DNA of 64,000 nucleotides. Origin: Eumeta japonica. Taxonomy: Eukaryota > Arthropoda > Insecta > Lepidoptera > Psychidae. The stretch is from assembly GCA_005406025.1 (NCBI GenBank), contig BGZK01001474.1:81768-145767 (forward strand), written 5' to 3'. Positions within the stretch are counted from its first letter, which is position 1. Every line of letters starts with the position of its first letter. Of this stretch, positions 36,354 to 49,441 are shown one piece after another. The notes beneath the pieces were generated by a model that was not told the origin of the DNA, ran no database searches, and saw only the letters and a program-made list of their open reading frames with translations. The position numbers and the translations under genes were made by a program.

Positions 36354-36954
36354 AAACTCTATCAACAGGATACTGACACCGAAGCTCTATACAAAGGAAC
36401 TGATTCAGAAAAACATTTGGTGAACGTCGACATAAGCGATTTACAGTCTATTTTTGACACATCTCGTAAAGTATCATTAAAAAACTAGCTACACGAAATA
36501 TAATGAAAAATTACATAACAAAAATATTCAAATGCAAATAGTTACATTGAAATAAAAAGAAAAGACAGTCATATTTGCTTATTCTGAAAAAGTTTGCGAT
36601 GTGTAAAATTTTTATTTTCCGCCTGCACAAAAATATGTTTGTGGAATATTAAACTGTTGTTCATATCTGAAAACTTTGGTTAACCGGTAAATGCATTTTT
36701 TTATTACATTAGTTAAAAAATAATAAAGTAAGATATGTAATAAGTTCTTATTATTATCGTGATATTTCGATAATTACGCAGCGACAAAGCTAACAGTAAG
36801 TCACTCATTCACGACGAGTTTCTTATAAGTCGTAACAGATGAAGATACGTCTACTGTTTTACCATTTCTATCAGTATTAGTAAATTGCTTTCTTGGCCAC
36901 ATCCGTAAAAATAGACTAAGAATTCTATACATTTTAAAGTTTTATTATAGAAAA

Positions 36955-37870
36955 GCGACAAAAGCCATAAAAAAATTTGTAACGTTTATAGATCTAATGC
37001 AGTGTCGGTATAAGTAACACAAAACTGGTTCAAGCATTTTCAGTCTGGCAATTTTGATGTCAAAAACGAAAATTGCTCTGGTCGACCCCTTTACGGATTA
37101 AGTCGATGCCATTTTGGAAAAAGTAGAGCAAGATCGGCATATTAGCTCTTACTACATAGCTACGATTTGACTACCAAACAGTTTTGACTCATTTGAAAAG
37201 TCTGAATATAATCTGAATTAAAAAGCTCGATACTTGGCTTCCACACTACATCACTGAAAGAAATCTAATGAATCGTGTACTCATTTTCTATTCTCTATTG
37301 AAATTTAATGATACCGAACCTTTTTAAAAAATTGATCACTGTTGATGAAAAATGGATTACCTACGAAAAAATGTACGAAAAAGATCATGGTCAAAAGGCA
37401 AGCTAGTCCACAGACTATAGCGAAACTCGGATTAACTCGCAATAATTTGATGCTATGGGTATAATGGCATTGAAAGGGCAGTATTCATTATGAGCTTTTA
37501 CTGCCAAATAAATCCATCAATTCGGAGGTCTACTGCCAACAGCTAGAGAAAAAATGGCCGGAAATGATCAACAGAAGGGTGTGTGGTTTTTCACCATGAT
37601 AACGCCAGACCGCACACATGTTTAGCTACTCAGCCAATATTGAAAGAGTTTGATTGGGAAGTGTTAATACATCCATCACATAGCCCAGACGTTGCACCCT
37701 CTGATTTTCATCTGTCTCGGTCTCTTGAGAATTCTTTAGATAGTGTTAGGTTAAAATCAAGAAAGGACTGTCAAAACTACTTGTCGCAGTTTTTTGATCA
37801 TAACTCCCAAAATTTCTTCAACAATGAGATTATGTCACTACCTACGAAATGACAGCAAGTTGTTAAACAA
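36955..37870 (+). pseudogene. mariner transposase remnant, longer copy at the unit A/B junction
   Basis: Frame-broken mariner transposase. Early segments near 37010-37180 translate to pieces typical of the mariner N-terminal half (QSGNFDV-like and VDAILEKVEQD-like words). The C-terminal open piece at 37583-37852 has HHDNARPH and APSDF in D34D spacing. It shares its 3' 500 bp with 29795-30345. It ends beside a long (AT)n run. Confidence 0.85.
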
Positions 37871-37873
37871 ATA

Positions 37874-37875
<2 letters not shown>

Positions 37876-37933
<58 letters not shown>
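37876..37933. repeat. (AT)n microsatellite
   Basis: About 58 bases of uninterrupted TA dinucleotides at the 3' edge of the mariner remnant. The same site in unit A has only a few TA units (about 30340-30350). Confidence 0.95.
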
Positions 37934-37935
<2 letters not shown>

Positions 37936-38855
37936 AATGTAAACAAAATGTGATGAAATATTATCTTTAATTTGTATATAACATACGAAAAACCATTTAC
38001 CCGGACCTTATATTATTATAGATATTAATAACCTATACGTCGCAAATGCAAAGCTGGCTAAATGTCGATGTGGTTAAGCAAGCTGCAGGCAATTTGGTTG
38101 CAGCATGAAAATGGAGTGGTTCGACCGAAGACGCCAAATAGCAGTTCTCATTTCGTTCTGTGAATGAGAGTTCCGGTGGATTAGTACTCTTTTCATTACG
38201 TATCCTATTTAATCCTAAAAGTTCGGCACTTGGTCCGACCTGCATGGTTGCAGGTATCCATGGACGGCGGTGACCACCTCTTGTGGCTCGATGCTTGTTT
38301 GTCCTTGGAAATGCTATAAAAAAATGAAGCACAGCATGCCTACCTGTCAAGTCAAGCAATGTATAGTACAACTAACAGTAACCTTCGACTATCAACTCTA
38401 CCTCTTTGAGTCAAAAACTAAAGCTACAGCTAAAAAATTGAGGCCTTCTACCATTAACGTCGGCAACCCTTCGACTTTGTATCGGTCATAGACAATGAAA
38501 CGGCAAAGAAGAGAAAAAAGAAGATCGCTTTCTTCAATATTCAGACGATATGCTCTCTTTCATTGATAAAAATGAAGTTTTTTTTGCGCTAAGTCTATGA
38601 GATACGGACGCATCGACGGACGTGAACAATTATAACGCATGCTTTATTCGCCTTTTGGCTTTGAAACTCTAACAGTACAAAGCATTTGTATAAAACTCAC
38701 TCATTGGGTACTCTGAGTAATGTACACGTCTTGAGATAATGTAACATAGAAACAATATCGTGCTGGACGTAAAATAAAAATCAGTAAATGTTTTTGACTT
38801 TTATTACATTTAAGAAAAAAAATTAAAAAATACTATAAATATGCTATAAATTACA

Positions 38856-41800
38856 TTATGTTCTACAATATTTATCATAAAGTTCTTGGTATAATTTGGC
38901 CCTGTTCGGCAACGGTAAGCCTTCTTGCATCCTTAATTTCTCATCGATAAGCAAGTAACTGAATCCAGTTTCGGCGATGGGTTGCCATTTCGTAGTGATG
39001 ACGTCATCTGTTTTCGGTGTAGGGTCCCTAAATGAAATATGGCTATCGTTAGCATTGTTGTTCAGGAATGTATCCTTATTTCAGGTAATAGAATAATACA
39101 ATAATCTTTTACATACTTTTGTTTTTAAATAATAATTTATAAAAACTTCAAATGTTTTTAAAATAAGTCATATTAAAACTTATTGTTACACTAATAAGAA
39201 TATCTTTAAAAATCGTTGTCCATCTAAGGTATCATAACAATCATAAAGTTTATTAAATGTATTTTGTATTTGGTGAATATAATAATATTTATAGGGGCAT
39301 TATAGGTATATATATAATTGTATACTTTATATGCTTATGTTAGGTTTCTGTGATTTAGCAAATTTAAATAACGTATCATACATGCATTGTTATTTTACGT
39401 TTACTTATAAACAATGGGACTTACTTCAAATAGGATAAACGTAAAAACGGGTAAAATAAGTTTACCTGTAAATGCTGTTAATTTTCAAGTTTAAATAAGA
39501 AAAAACATAAAATAATCTTAGCTGGCTCAGTTTGGCGTAGCTAGCGTGGAGCAAGCCGGGGCAGTGCCCCGGGGCCCCCAAGCTCTGCGGGGCCCTCGGC
39601 CTCTGACTTAAGAACTGTAAACGCGGACCTAAAGCGCTACTAGTGATTTTACAAGCATGCGCGTCTGGACGGCGTCGCCCGACGGCAGGTTTACAGAAAT
39701 AAGAGAACTTAAATAATGGTTAAAAAGAAGAAACCTAGCGGTACGTTTAAGCGCAGATGTCAAGAAAGAGAAGGTACGAGACAAAAATTACAGGAAATTG
39801 ACAGATTTCTTAGTCAGCCATCTTAGCAGTTCGGTTCTTTAGCCCAAATATTTTGAACAATGTGATTGTGTTTACTGCAGTGCAGGCTGAGGAGCCTACT
39901 GAAGGAGATTTGACAATTCTCACAACACGCCATCAGGGAGGATGTCGCTGATCACATCAACGACGACAACTGATATTGTTGTCGTTGGCGACAGGTGTCT
40001 GTTGTTACCTGCGTGGTGCAGGTAACAGCGGAAAAACCAACGATCTCGTCAGTTTTCGAAAATTTGTACAACCAATCGTCATATGAGATTGGGAATTTTA
40101 CAAACATTTCATTAAGTGACGATAAAAACGTCAAATTCTTGATTGTGGACCTTTACATCCTTCGGGACCTTTTCCAAAAGGCGACCACCAAGACAATAGG
40201 TGTTTTTCAAAATCGTACTACTTTTCAACTTCTAAATATGGACCAGTTCTTCGTTTTTGGTTGTGTTATTCCAAAATACTAGATGCTGCCTATTACTAAC
40301 CCTGCTGGCTATTTGCTTCGCAAAGAAATAATAATGTATGGTGTAAGAGCATCTGGGGCTGGAAACATTTATCAGAGCGAATAAAACAACACAGTTTCTC
40401 TAATGGTCATATGGAAGCACGTGCTGTATATGAACTTTGGAAAAAAACTGTCTACAAGGAACTTGAAAATCAAATTCGTAAAAAAGCGTAATTTTGGAAA
40501 ATGGTTCTTCAAAGATGATTTGATGTCATACTTATCCTAGCAAATAATTCTTTGGCTTTAAGAGGACAACGAGAAAACAGAAATATGGAGGGGTACCATG
40601 AAAATTTTCTGTTCGTCGCAGAGCTTGTCGCCCGATATGATCACGTACTGCGGCAAGTTTTGAATATGCCTAAAGGTATTATTTTTATTTGTAAATTTTT
40701 ATCTGACTGATTCAGAAGGAGGGTTATGTTATGTTTCTTGAGAGTTTATATGCATGTATACTAGGGCTCAGTATTAGAAATAAATTTTGTAAACAATAAA
40801 CTGTCACGTTTTACATCATCTTGATTTTTTATTTAGAATTTATGGCTTGTCAGTAAGTTATCAGGTATATACTAGAGTTGTGACTAAACCACTATTTATA
40901 TTAAATTATATATGTTAAATGAAGTCAAGAAAAATAAAATATTATATTTTTTATTGTATTTAAAGCTACTGAATTTAAAAATAATAAAATTAATGTTTAG
41001 ACAAAACAAAAAAGGGCCTTATCACTGATAACTTGCTGCCAAGCTACAACTTTTATCAAAAATCAAGATGACGTAACAAAAGACAGTTCTTTGTTTACAA
41101 AACTTACTTCTGATACTGATTCTTAGTATATGTATGTGGAATTATTTGTACCCTGCTACAGCTTAAGCGGCTCGATTGATTTTCACATATGGGCTAGTCG
41201 TCTTGATAGAGCGAGTGACACAACAGGGCACAAAAAAAATTCTAAACCCATCGAGTGGAGTATCAAAATGTGAAATTTTAATCAAATACTAATAAATCAA
41301 TTTAAACACAAAAATATTTAAGTTGTGTAGTCGTCTTCTATACATTTATTTTTACCAAAATGAACTGTTTATATTCTAAATTACTGTTTAAAATCGTTTT
41401 TAGGATCAACAAGGTATCTGAGTGCCACAATACAAAATGAAATGATTGATTACTTGGAGACCATACTCGAAAATCATCTGCTAAAGATAATTAGAACGTC
41501 GCCGTTTTTCACCATCACATTCGATACGACACAGGATATATCGAAGGTAGACAAGCTGAGCATTGTTGTGAAATATGCATAATAACCAGATCGGAAAATG
41601 GATCGCCAGTTGACATAGAGGTTAAAGCAACTTTTCTAGGTTTTTACGCAGCCAGCGAAGACGACGCAGCAAATTTAGTCAATTAGGTGACTACATTATT
41701 TAAGGACAAAAATATTGATTTAAAAAAATGTGTGGGTCTAGGCTATGATGGAGCCAATGTCATAAGCGGTGTGTACAACGGTGCACAAAAACAAATTAAA

Positions 41801-44800
41801 GATATCCAGCCGAACACGGAGTATGGCCATTGCGCCACTCATAATTTAAGTGGAAAATGATGCCGTTAGCAATTGTTTGGAATTGCAGAATTATTTTGCA
41901 GCATTGCAAGATTTGTTTAATTTTTCCGACTTTTTTTAGGATTCTTTTTTTATTTTCATAAAATAGTTTTAATTTGTTAATAAAATAAGTTACAAATTGG
42001 ATTTGGTTTTTAATTTTATTATGGAGTCGACTGCATTACGACGAATTTGGAATACAACGAATCTGGATTACGACAAATCTGGAGTACGGCGAATACGGAA
42101 CAAACGATTTTAAATAGCTTAGTTGGGGTCCTAGTTTATTTTTTGCCCCAGGGCCTTTGATTACCTAGCTACGACACAGCCAGTTGAAGATTGATTTAGT
42201 CTTCTCCTGGCGCAGTGATAAAGAATGTGACTTGCGATAGCATGGAATTGATAAGCCGAATTCATAATTTTAATTAGTCAAGCCTACTCACCCAGTCCTT
42301 GCGAAATCGGTCCACATATTTACGATTCTCTTTCTCACCATTTTATCCTGATCAGATACGTCTTCAGGAAGGAAGTGAGTTTTGATAATATAACCCGTAT
42401 CATCTCCGTGGCAGGCCCCAGTTCGATCGATGCCTAGTCTCTTTTTCAAATAGTTCAGACCGCCGTCATAGGCGAACTCGTAGAAGTATACCGATGGGTT
42501 CTTTCTTGCTATCAGGGAAGCGGCGACGTATATGCCACCGAAAAAGTCTATGTCAGTAAATAAATCAATGGCGAAGTCGTCCATTTCCTTTACCGGCTCA
42601 CTCCCTTCTAGGTAAATAGCCTTCAATCTATTTTCTAATTCAGTCTCATTTTCCTCGGTCATTGTGAACGGTAAATGTTCACATAACATTTTGTCTTTAA
42701 CCACCTTTTCTATTTTAGCTAGACCATGGGTAAACATCAATAAACCTTCACGAGAACAAAAGCCGCTGATGAAAGGTACATTCATAAATTCGCCTTTTAC
42801 TAACAATTCGTACGTAGATTTATCAAGAAACGGTTCCCAGCCATTGGGTTTCTCTATGGTGGGTACGAATCCAAAATGTATACCTCCCTTATATGGATCG
42901 GTAGCCAAAGCTAACAAAGATGTCACCACTAAATCCTTTAACGGCAAGTCTTTCAGATATTTATACAAATCTTCACCGTTTGTAATCTTTTTACCTTTCA
43001 GCAAGGGAATTTTGAACGCTAAGCTTTTAACGTCTGAATTGCACGTCCAATGATTCAAAGTGGAACCTGACTGCGCAATAGCTTTGTGAAATAAACCTCT
43101 CGCCATCGGTGACAACATCAAGTATTCAACCGAAGCCGCACCAGCACTTATACCAAATATTGTGACATTATCAGGATCACCGTTGAACTTTGCGACATTT
43201 TTTTTAATCCATTTAAGGGCCTGCACTTGATCTCTGAGGCCCATATTTCCGGGTGCTTCTTTACGATCGAGCGCCAGGAACCCTAAAATGCCAAGCCTAT
43301 AGTTGATACCAACGACAACTACATTTCTTTCAATAATGAAGTCAGGTCCGTGGTCCTCATCTTTTGTGCCGTTGCCAAACAAAAAGCCACCTCCGTGGAT
43401 GAAGACCATCACTGGCATCGCTGTAGATGCATCTGCTGGTAGTTTAGGTGTGTAAACATTTAAGTAGAGGCAGTCTTCGTCTCCTATAATAGTTCCCGAT
43501 TCCTTATCCAGCTGCGCACATATGTTACCGTTTTGCGTCGCATCTCTGACGCCTTCCCATGGCTCTGATGGTTCCGGAATCTGTAAGAAACATTAAACAT
43601 CTTCAATAATCAGATTGCTTTTTTTATTATATAAATCATATTTTACAAAATAGAAAATTTAAATATTAAATAGGAATTTTTTATACAAAACCCATTTCAG
43701 GAACTTCTAATACGCTTCGAATTATGACAATAATTATGAAAAACAAAATTCCTTGTCTCCACTCAGATCACACACACTTTTATTGAACTTCACATCATTC
43801 ACTTGTGCATTAAAATTTTGGAAGTCGTATTCAACCATCGTAAGTGCCGACGATGGAAAAATTTAATGACTGAATTAACATTGCAGCCGCCATCAAACTC
43901 TTGTTAGAGAACTTTGAAACATATCGCAAAGGTACCAACAATTGAGACTTTAATGAAAAATAATTTCGTTCCAAACATATTACACTCGTTAGGTTTTATT
44001 AACTTGTCTATATATAATAGAAACTGTTTTTCTTTGTTCGAACATCGTTTATATCATCTTCATATTTTTTTTAATTATCTCATAACACATAACGGGAGAC
44101 GACTTATATATATAATTAGCTACAGGTGAACAATTGGAAAAAACGGAATTAAAACTTAACTGTAAAATATTAAAATGAAAGACAATGTTTTAGCGAAAGG
44201 GCGTTCAGTTATATAATTTGTTATGATAAATATGTATATTTTTTAATATGATTAATAACAATGTATCATGATATAATGAATTTCAGTCAATTTTAATTAC
44301 GTGTTTACTCCGCAAAATTACAGCACCCACCGATAACCTTGACGAACGTCAATAAGCACGATGGTCAATCGAATGCCAGTTGCACATTGTGCCAAAAGTA
44401 GTGGGAATCTCTGAATCAAAAATGCGTTATGCGAATAAGTACATTACGTATTAATAATAATTATGCACGATAATTTGCTATCCAGTAAGTTTATGCATTA
44501 TTGTTTTGCATCGTGCATTGTGCAAGCAAGAAGCAAGAAGCAAGAGTCGGAGAACGGTAATAGATATGCGCAGTATATCATTCGCAGCCAAATGATAGCG
44601 GGAAAGTTTTGTGCGTTGCCCCACACTTCAGTTTTGAAAATCAAACATAATACTTCAATCTCATCTTCGAACTGCAGCATAGATCACATGAATAGTGTAC
44701 TTTGAAACAGTCCACAATACTGACTTGAATCTTTTCCAAAATATTCAGATTTAAACAACAGAAAGATGAAGAATCTCCTTAACAAAAACAATAACGCGTA

Positions 44801-47232
44801 GTGATTTTATAATATATATAATATACATTTAACAAAACAAATAAATTAGTTAACTCGATATTAAGAGGAAGTGCGTGCGGATGCAAGTGGTTCACATTTG
44901 ACTGTTTTATTTACGAAGTTGTTTACCAAATACCAAAAAAAATTAATACCAAAGTTCTAACTTTGGTATCAATGGGCGCATGGCTCAAATACGCCTTGAG
45001 AGAGTGCTCACGACCTCCGCTACAGGGCAGAATTGCTCCATGTTGATCTTAACATCGGAATTTTATAATGAGAAATTAATTGATTATATATATTATGTAT
45101 GTAATATTGTATAATATTGATTTAACATTTACAAACTTTATTTTTTGGGATTTCAAGGGGCATACGAGCATATAGGCTACCAGGCAGTACAGTACAACGC
45201 ACGAAACTCTGCCGCTGTAACGTTCGTCACGAAAGCTTCGCAATGGCGTAAAATAGGAACGCGGAGAAGAAGAAGAAAGGTTCGGGGAGCGTTCAACTTG
45301 CACAGTAACTCATTTGCAGGCAATTCAGAGCGGTAGTTTCGTGCGTTGTACTGTAGATAGACACCACTGCCTATGGACACGCGCAACCCCACAAGAGTCG
45401 CTAGAACGTTGCCGGCCTTTCTCTTACCTTGAAAATTGAAAACCCCCTTGTCATAGTTCATCGAGAATACTGATGATTGTAAATCTTTTTAAATTTTTAC
45501 CGTATATGGTAAAATGTTGTGCATAAAGCCTATGGTGGTGTTTTTTTTTGTAATTATGTGCTTAGTACTGTCACATAACAATATCAAGTCAATGGCGTGC
45601 GTATACTACGGTGCCTATTCGTACACATCATTTAACTTCCGGCATGTTTCTTTCTCACTTTGGCTTGAATATCTCAGGATTCCGTTTCCCACATTTCAGA
45701 TCAATCATCAGGCCCAAGTCCTTATAAGATGAAAAAAATGGGGATCTTTAGAGAAACCTAATGTCTAAAATAACCACTTAAATTTCCTTTACATACCTAT
45801 AGGTAGTGACTGTGGATAACTGACAAAATAATTGCACAAAATATATACGATTATTAGAAACGGATGATTTGTGTTTTCTTAGATTTTTTTATATTATAGA
45901 GGTGGTAACAGAAAAACGTGTTTTCATGGAAAACCTTAATTTGTTTTTATTATTAAACAAACTGACTGTCATTATTTGGGTCTTATTTTATTCTGTTTTA
46001 TTAATTTTAATTTAAGCAATCGACGCTCACCCGATCTTACTTTTAGTATCAAAACAGAGATTAGGAAGGTCCAGAGGTCATTATGTAGGTAGAAAGTAGG
46101 AATAGATTTAACCTTCGAGTTCAGGGGGCGGGTCAAATAGTCGAGATCCAGTCGAGACAGATTCGAATTTAATTACAGTGATTGACCTAGATTCAGGCTG
46201 GGAGGGGGTCATAACCCCAATTACCCACCCCTGGATCCACCACAGGTAGCAAGTAACACAACACATCAGTACAACGCACGAAATTTCGCCGGTCTGAATT
46301 CACTGCATATGATATACTGCGCTGCTATTACGCTTCCCGACCCTTCCATCTTCTCCACCGCGTTCCTTTCTTAGAAAATCGGGACACTTTCGTTACGAAC
46401 TTCCCAGCGGCAAAGTTACGTGCGTTGTACTTTAAAAGAAAACTTTGACATATACTACAATATTTTACTTTTGACTATGATGTACCTACATATTACAAAA
46501 GTACCATTATATGATAATGAATAACGATCTATCAATGTAACGATCCGAAAAGAAATATATTGAATAAAAATCGATGCTTTGCATTATACTGAACGAAACT
46601 AGGAACTACCTACTTGTGTCAATGAATCCTGAAAAGTGACGTGAGAATGGAAAACAAATTATATTAAATATATGTTTTTCCATTTTCGAAATTATGCTAT
46701 AACAACCTCCCTATATTAGATTTAAAAATTTACGTCAAGAAAATATGAAAACTGAAAGATAAGTACACCTGTATTTATCTAGATTTATCATTGGCGTTAT
46801 AAAATAAATCACCTTAGAGTGCGGCACGTTGATGCAAAAACCCAAAATATAGTGAAATATAAGTATTACATAAGCAACATTCACTTACTTAATAAAGTTT
46901 AATTTCTAGATTTAGATCAGACCCATTTTACTTATATCCCCACTATTTTACCAAAATTTTGAATAATTTTAGGGAAATATCAAAGACCACATCGTTATAA
47001 TAAAACACACATAAAATTATGCATTAAAAATACCATAGAAAAACAATATATTTATAGGAAATATGATTAATTGTAAAAATTTTGTAATTTTACTCACCGC
47101 AAAACGCAAGTCGCCGATGGGCGGCTTTGCGTACGGAATACCTCTGAATGCAAAATATTCCACATTGTTTAGAGTATTACACGCCTTGCCTTCTAATTTA
47201 CCCTCAGTGACTTCAACTATTAGGTCGGACAT
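38856..47232 (-). CDS. carboxylesterase (alpha-esterase type), unit B
   Basis: A tandem paralogue of the gene at 31280-35121. Exons: 47098-47232 (135), 42292-43580 (1289) and 38856-39027 (172), again exactly 532 codons with matching phases and all exon lengths identical. It starts MSDLIVEV and has no signal peptide. HGGGF, GISAG, SREG and CHGDD are all kept, so Ser190, Glu323 and His436 are intact and the enzyme is probably active. I count about 34 residue differences from copy A. They include SGNG to FGNG right after the oxyanion motif, THGLAK for TDGPAK after the Glu loop, and HFLPED for LFLSEG after the His motif, so substrate range may differ. Introns are 3517 and 3264 bp. Intron 2 contains a decayed hAT-type element and intron 1 three MITE copies. 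AATAAA lies at 38800-38805. Confidence 0.92.
39514..42192 (+). mobile_element. hAT-type element (ZMYM1-like transposase), decayed, in esterase B intron 2
   Basis: Present in esterase B but absent from the matching site in esterase A. Imperfect inverted ends at 39514-39544 and 42163-42192 share AATCTT, CTGGCT and CGTAGCTAG. On plus, from an ATG at 39716, the basic start KKKKPSGTFKRR resembles zinc-finger MYM-type hAT proteins. Later broken frames give SPFFTITFDTTQDIS near 41500-41550 and GYDGANVISGVYNG near 41740-41780, matching the hAT catalytic-domain region. Stops and shifts occur throughout. A possible intron runs from about 40675 to 41405. No 8-bp target duplication was confirmed. Confidence 0.7.
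44520..44620. mobile_element. MITE family 1, truncated copy in esterase B intron 1
   Basis: Only the interior and right end remain (AGTATATCATTCGCAGCCAAA, GTTTTGTGCGTTGCCCCA). A GCAAGAA triplication near 44523-44545 replaces the left half. It corresponds to 33941-34110 in unit A. Confidence 0.6.
44944..44969. repeat. short perfect hairpin
   Basis: Arms ATACCAAAGTT and AACTTTGGTAT flank a short centre. The unit A equivalent (34420-34445) is imperfect. Confidence 0.6.
45188..45355. mobile_element. MITE family 1, best-preserved copy
   Basis: Ends are TACAGTACAACGCACGAAAC and, inverted, GTTTCGTGCGTTGTACTGTA, a perfect 20-bp terminal inverted repeat. The outermost TA on both sides could be the target duplication expected for a Tc1/mariner-type MITE. 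About 168 bp with no coding capacity. Confidence 0.85.
46267..46434. mobile_element. MITE family 1, copy only in unit B
   Basis: Ends AGTACAACGCACGAAATTTC and, inverted, AAGTTACGTGCGTTGTACT. The interior is inverted relative to 45188-45355 (CGACCCTTCC, CACCGCGTTCC). It lies in intron sequence that has no counterpart in unit A. Confidence 0.8.
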
Positions 47233-47469
47233 TATAAACGTCTATAAAATAATAGCTCTGAAACTTCAAAAATGTAACCTCTAAACAAATTTTACGACTA
47301 CAAAGCGTCAACTTCAATGTGCAGTTAAGAGTTAAGAGGTCTTGTATATATCTCTGCCTTGGTTTGCAGTAGACGAAAAAGTTTATAATCATTTTCTAGA
47401 TGGCGCTGGTAACAAATTTATGAAAGCAATTCGCATTTGTATCGCTAGGTAGCGCTAAATGACGGCGTG

Positions 47470-47830
47470 TACCGGACAATGGACCGGAATACGAGTCGGT
47501 TTTATGAACGAAGGGTTCCGTACCATTCTAAAATATTTATTTCTATATTTTTTTATTTAATCAATAAAAGATCTAGAACAAAAATTAAAATAGAACAAAA
47601 ACGTGTATTTTGAAGGGGGACCCTTATAGTCTTAAACTTTATTTTGTTTTAATATTTACGGTTATAGTAGCCATAGCCAATGTTCACTCCGTGAAAATTG
47701 TAAATGTCTACCTATTATGGTTCAAAAGACATAGCCATGTGACAGACGGACGGATAGATGGACGGACGGACGCCAGAACCTTGGTAACAGGGTCCCGTTA
47801 GCACTCTCTAGGTACGGAACAAGGGTTCCA
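47470..47830. repeat. moth-type interspersed repeat fragment
   Basis: It contains GAAGGGTTCCGTACCAT near the left and, at 47745-47822, a GACAGACGGACGG run then AACAGGGTCCCGTT and GGTACGGAAC. This combination is familiar from abundant dispersed repeats in lepidopteran genomes. The GACGGACGG part is missing from unit A. Confidence 0.5.
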
Positions 47831-48210
47831 TGCCTTATATTCTTATAAGGATAAGGATTTGCTCGCGGTGTACTCAATTTAACGGTGATAAAAATGAAAT
47901 TATTACCAAGAGGTGGTACAAGTATTATAGTATAAGCAGAATTTTAACCATTTTAACCCCTCTCTCCTCCTTGTCGCAAAAGTACACAAAGCTCTTACCG
48001 CCCCCTGACCCATGCTTACGTAAACATTTATATATAACATTTTTAAACAATCTGTTCAAGTTTCTTCCTGTTATTCACGAGCAAGTATCCATCACCTAGT
48101 AAACTTTTTCAATTCACTGCCATCACAGTTATTAAGTTTATGACAATGAAATAAGCAATTTATAAACCATACAAGAATTTAATGCGCATCTAATATTTAC
48201 TCAAGCAAAC

Positions 48211-49441
48211 CAATTATAATTAAATATTATATTATTGACATAATATACGATGTTTATTTATTATGTTCTATTTAAAATTTGTTATATTAATCGCCCTCAG
48301 TCAATAGTAAAGGAATAAAGCTAACGATATTCAACCGGAAAAATTCAAATGAGTGAATGACACGCGGCACTTCTTTTCTTTGTTACTTAACCATAATTAA
48401 CACCGTGAGAGAGCGTGTTAGCAATAATCAATTATTTTGCAAATCTCTAAATATTCTTTCCGCTTTTGAGCATAAAAAGGTAGATTTTTCATATCTATAC
48501 GTTGAATACACCTTATATAAGTTTTGCAAATGTTAATTTTCAGTCGTGATGACTGAAAAGGACAAGTCCCGATACACCGAAGGGAGCGTAATTATAGGGG
48601 AGTGCAGGTTCTAGTCTGGATTAGGAGTGACGGGAGTGTAGAGCCAGCCGGTATTCGTGCAACCTTTAGCCAGAAACTGGATTCGGGATAGGTAATAGAT
48701 ACTATACTGTGTCAATAAATACAGTGAGGAGGGTATGTTCGTTCCGTTTCTCATTTGTTCTTCGTTTCCTTTGCTTGGTTGCAGGTTTTGACATCCAAAA
48801 TAAAATTAAATAAATAAATGTTTCTGACGTAATCACCATTCAAACCCTCCGCCCCTCATGTCATTAAAATAAGCAAAACAAAGACCCACCCATCCCGCTT
48901 TACTTAATACTTGAACAGCTCCCAACGAAAACTTAGTCAAAAATTGTTTATGGTAAGAAATATTTTCATCGCTAAATGAAATTTCACTTTTTATGCTAAA
49001 CTAGTAATTTAAAAAATAAAATTATTTCAGGAAACGGCCTCACAGTTGCCGCAGTGGCGCCCCGCGTTCTTGCACAAGGAATTACAATATACCTAGCGTT
49101 GTAAAAATGTGGTATATTTATAGTTATCAAATATTTTATTGGGGTTCTCGAGGAAAAGTAATTTCTAGCAGACTTAAAAAAAAATTCACTTTGCTGTACG
49201 ATTTTTTCTGTCATATTTTCACCAGTTTGATTATTATTTTGATTTATTATTCATCTTGAATTATGATTTTTGGATGCGGAATCTATTAAAACAGATTTCG
49301 AAAGGTTTTAAATGTGCATTAATGGGTTATTATTTTGATTTGTAATTCCCACTAATGTACATTAAAAAATCACAAGCGCCATCTGAAGGAGTTGATAACT
49401 TCTATATTTAATTATAGATTTCTAAACGATCCTAAACGTCG
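48211..49441. other. unit B sequence with no counterpart in unit A
   Basis: About 1.23 kb between two blocks that are adjacent in unit A (junction near 35820). I see no open frame of note and no terminal repeat or target duplication. A deletion from unit A is therefore as likely as an insertion into B. Confidence 0.5.

Larger units (their letters stand above)
29795..36925. repeat. tandem segmental duplication, unit A
   Basis: It aligns in direct orientation with 37355-50425: mariner remnant, shared 3' flank (30430-31090 with 38000-38680), esterase gene, shared 5' flank and MITE family 2 copy. Homology ends on the right near 36925, at the words GTAAAAATAGACTAA, matched at about 50425. Unit A lacks several insertions found in unit B. 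Confidence 0.8.

Noticed and set aside
38033..38371. 112-codon minus frame downstream of esterase B
   Set aside because: The corresponding unit A region (30430-31090) does not preserve the frame, so coding is unlikely.
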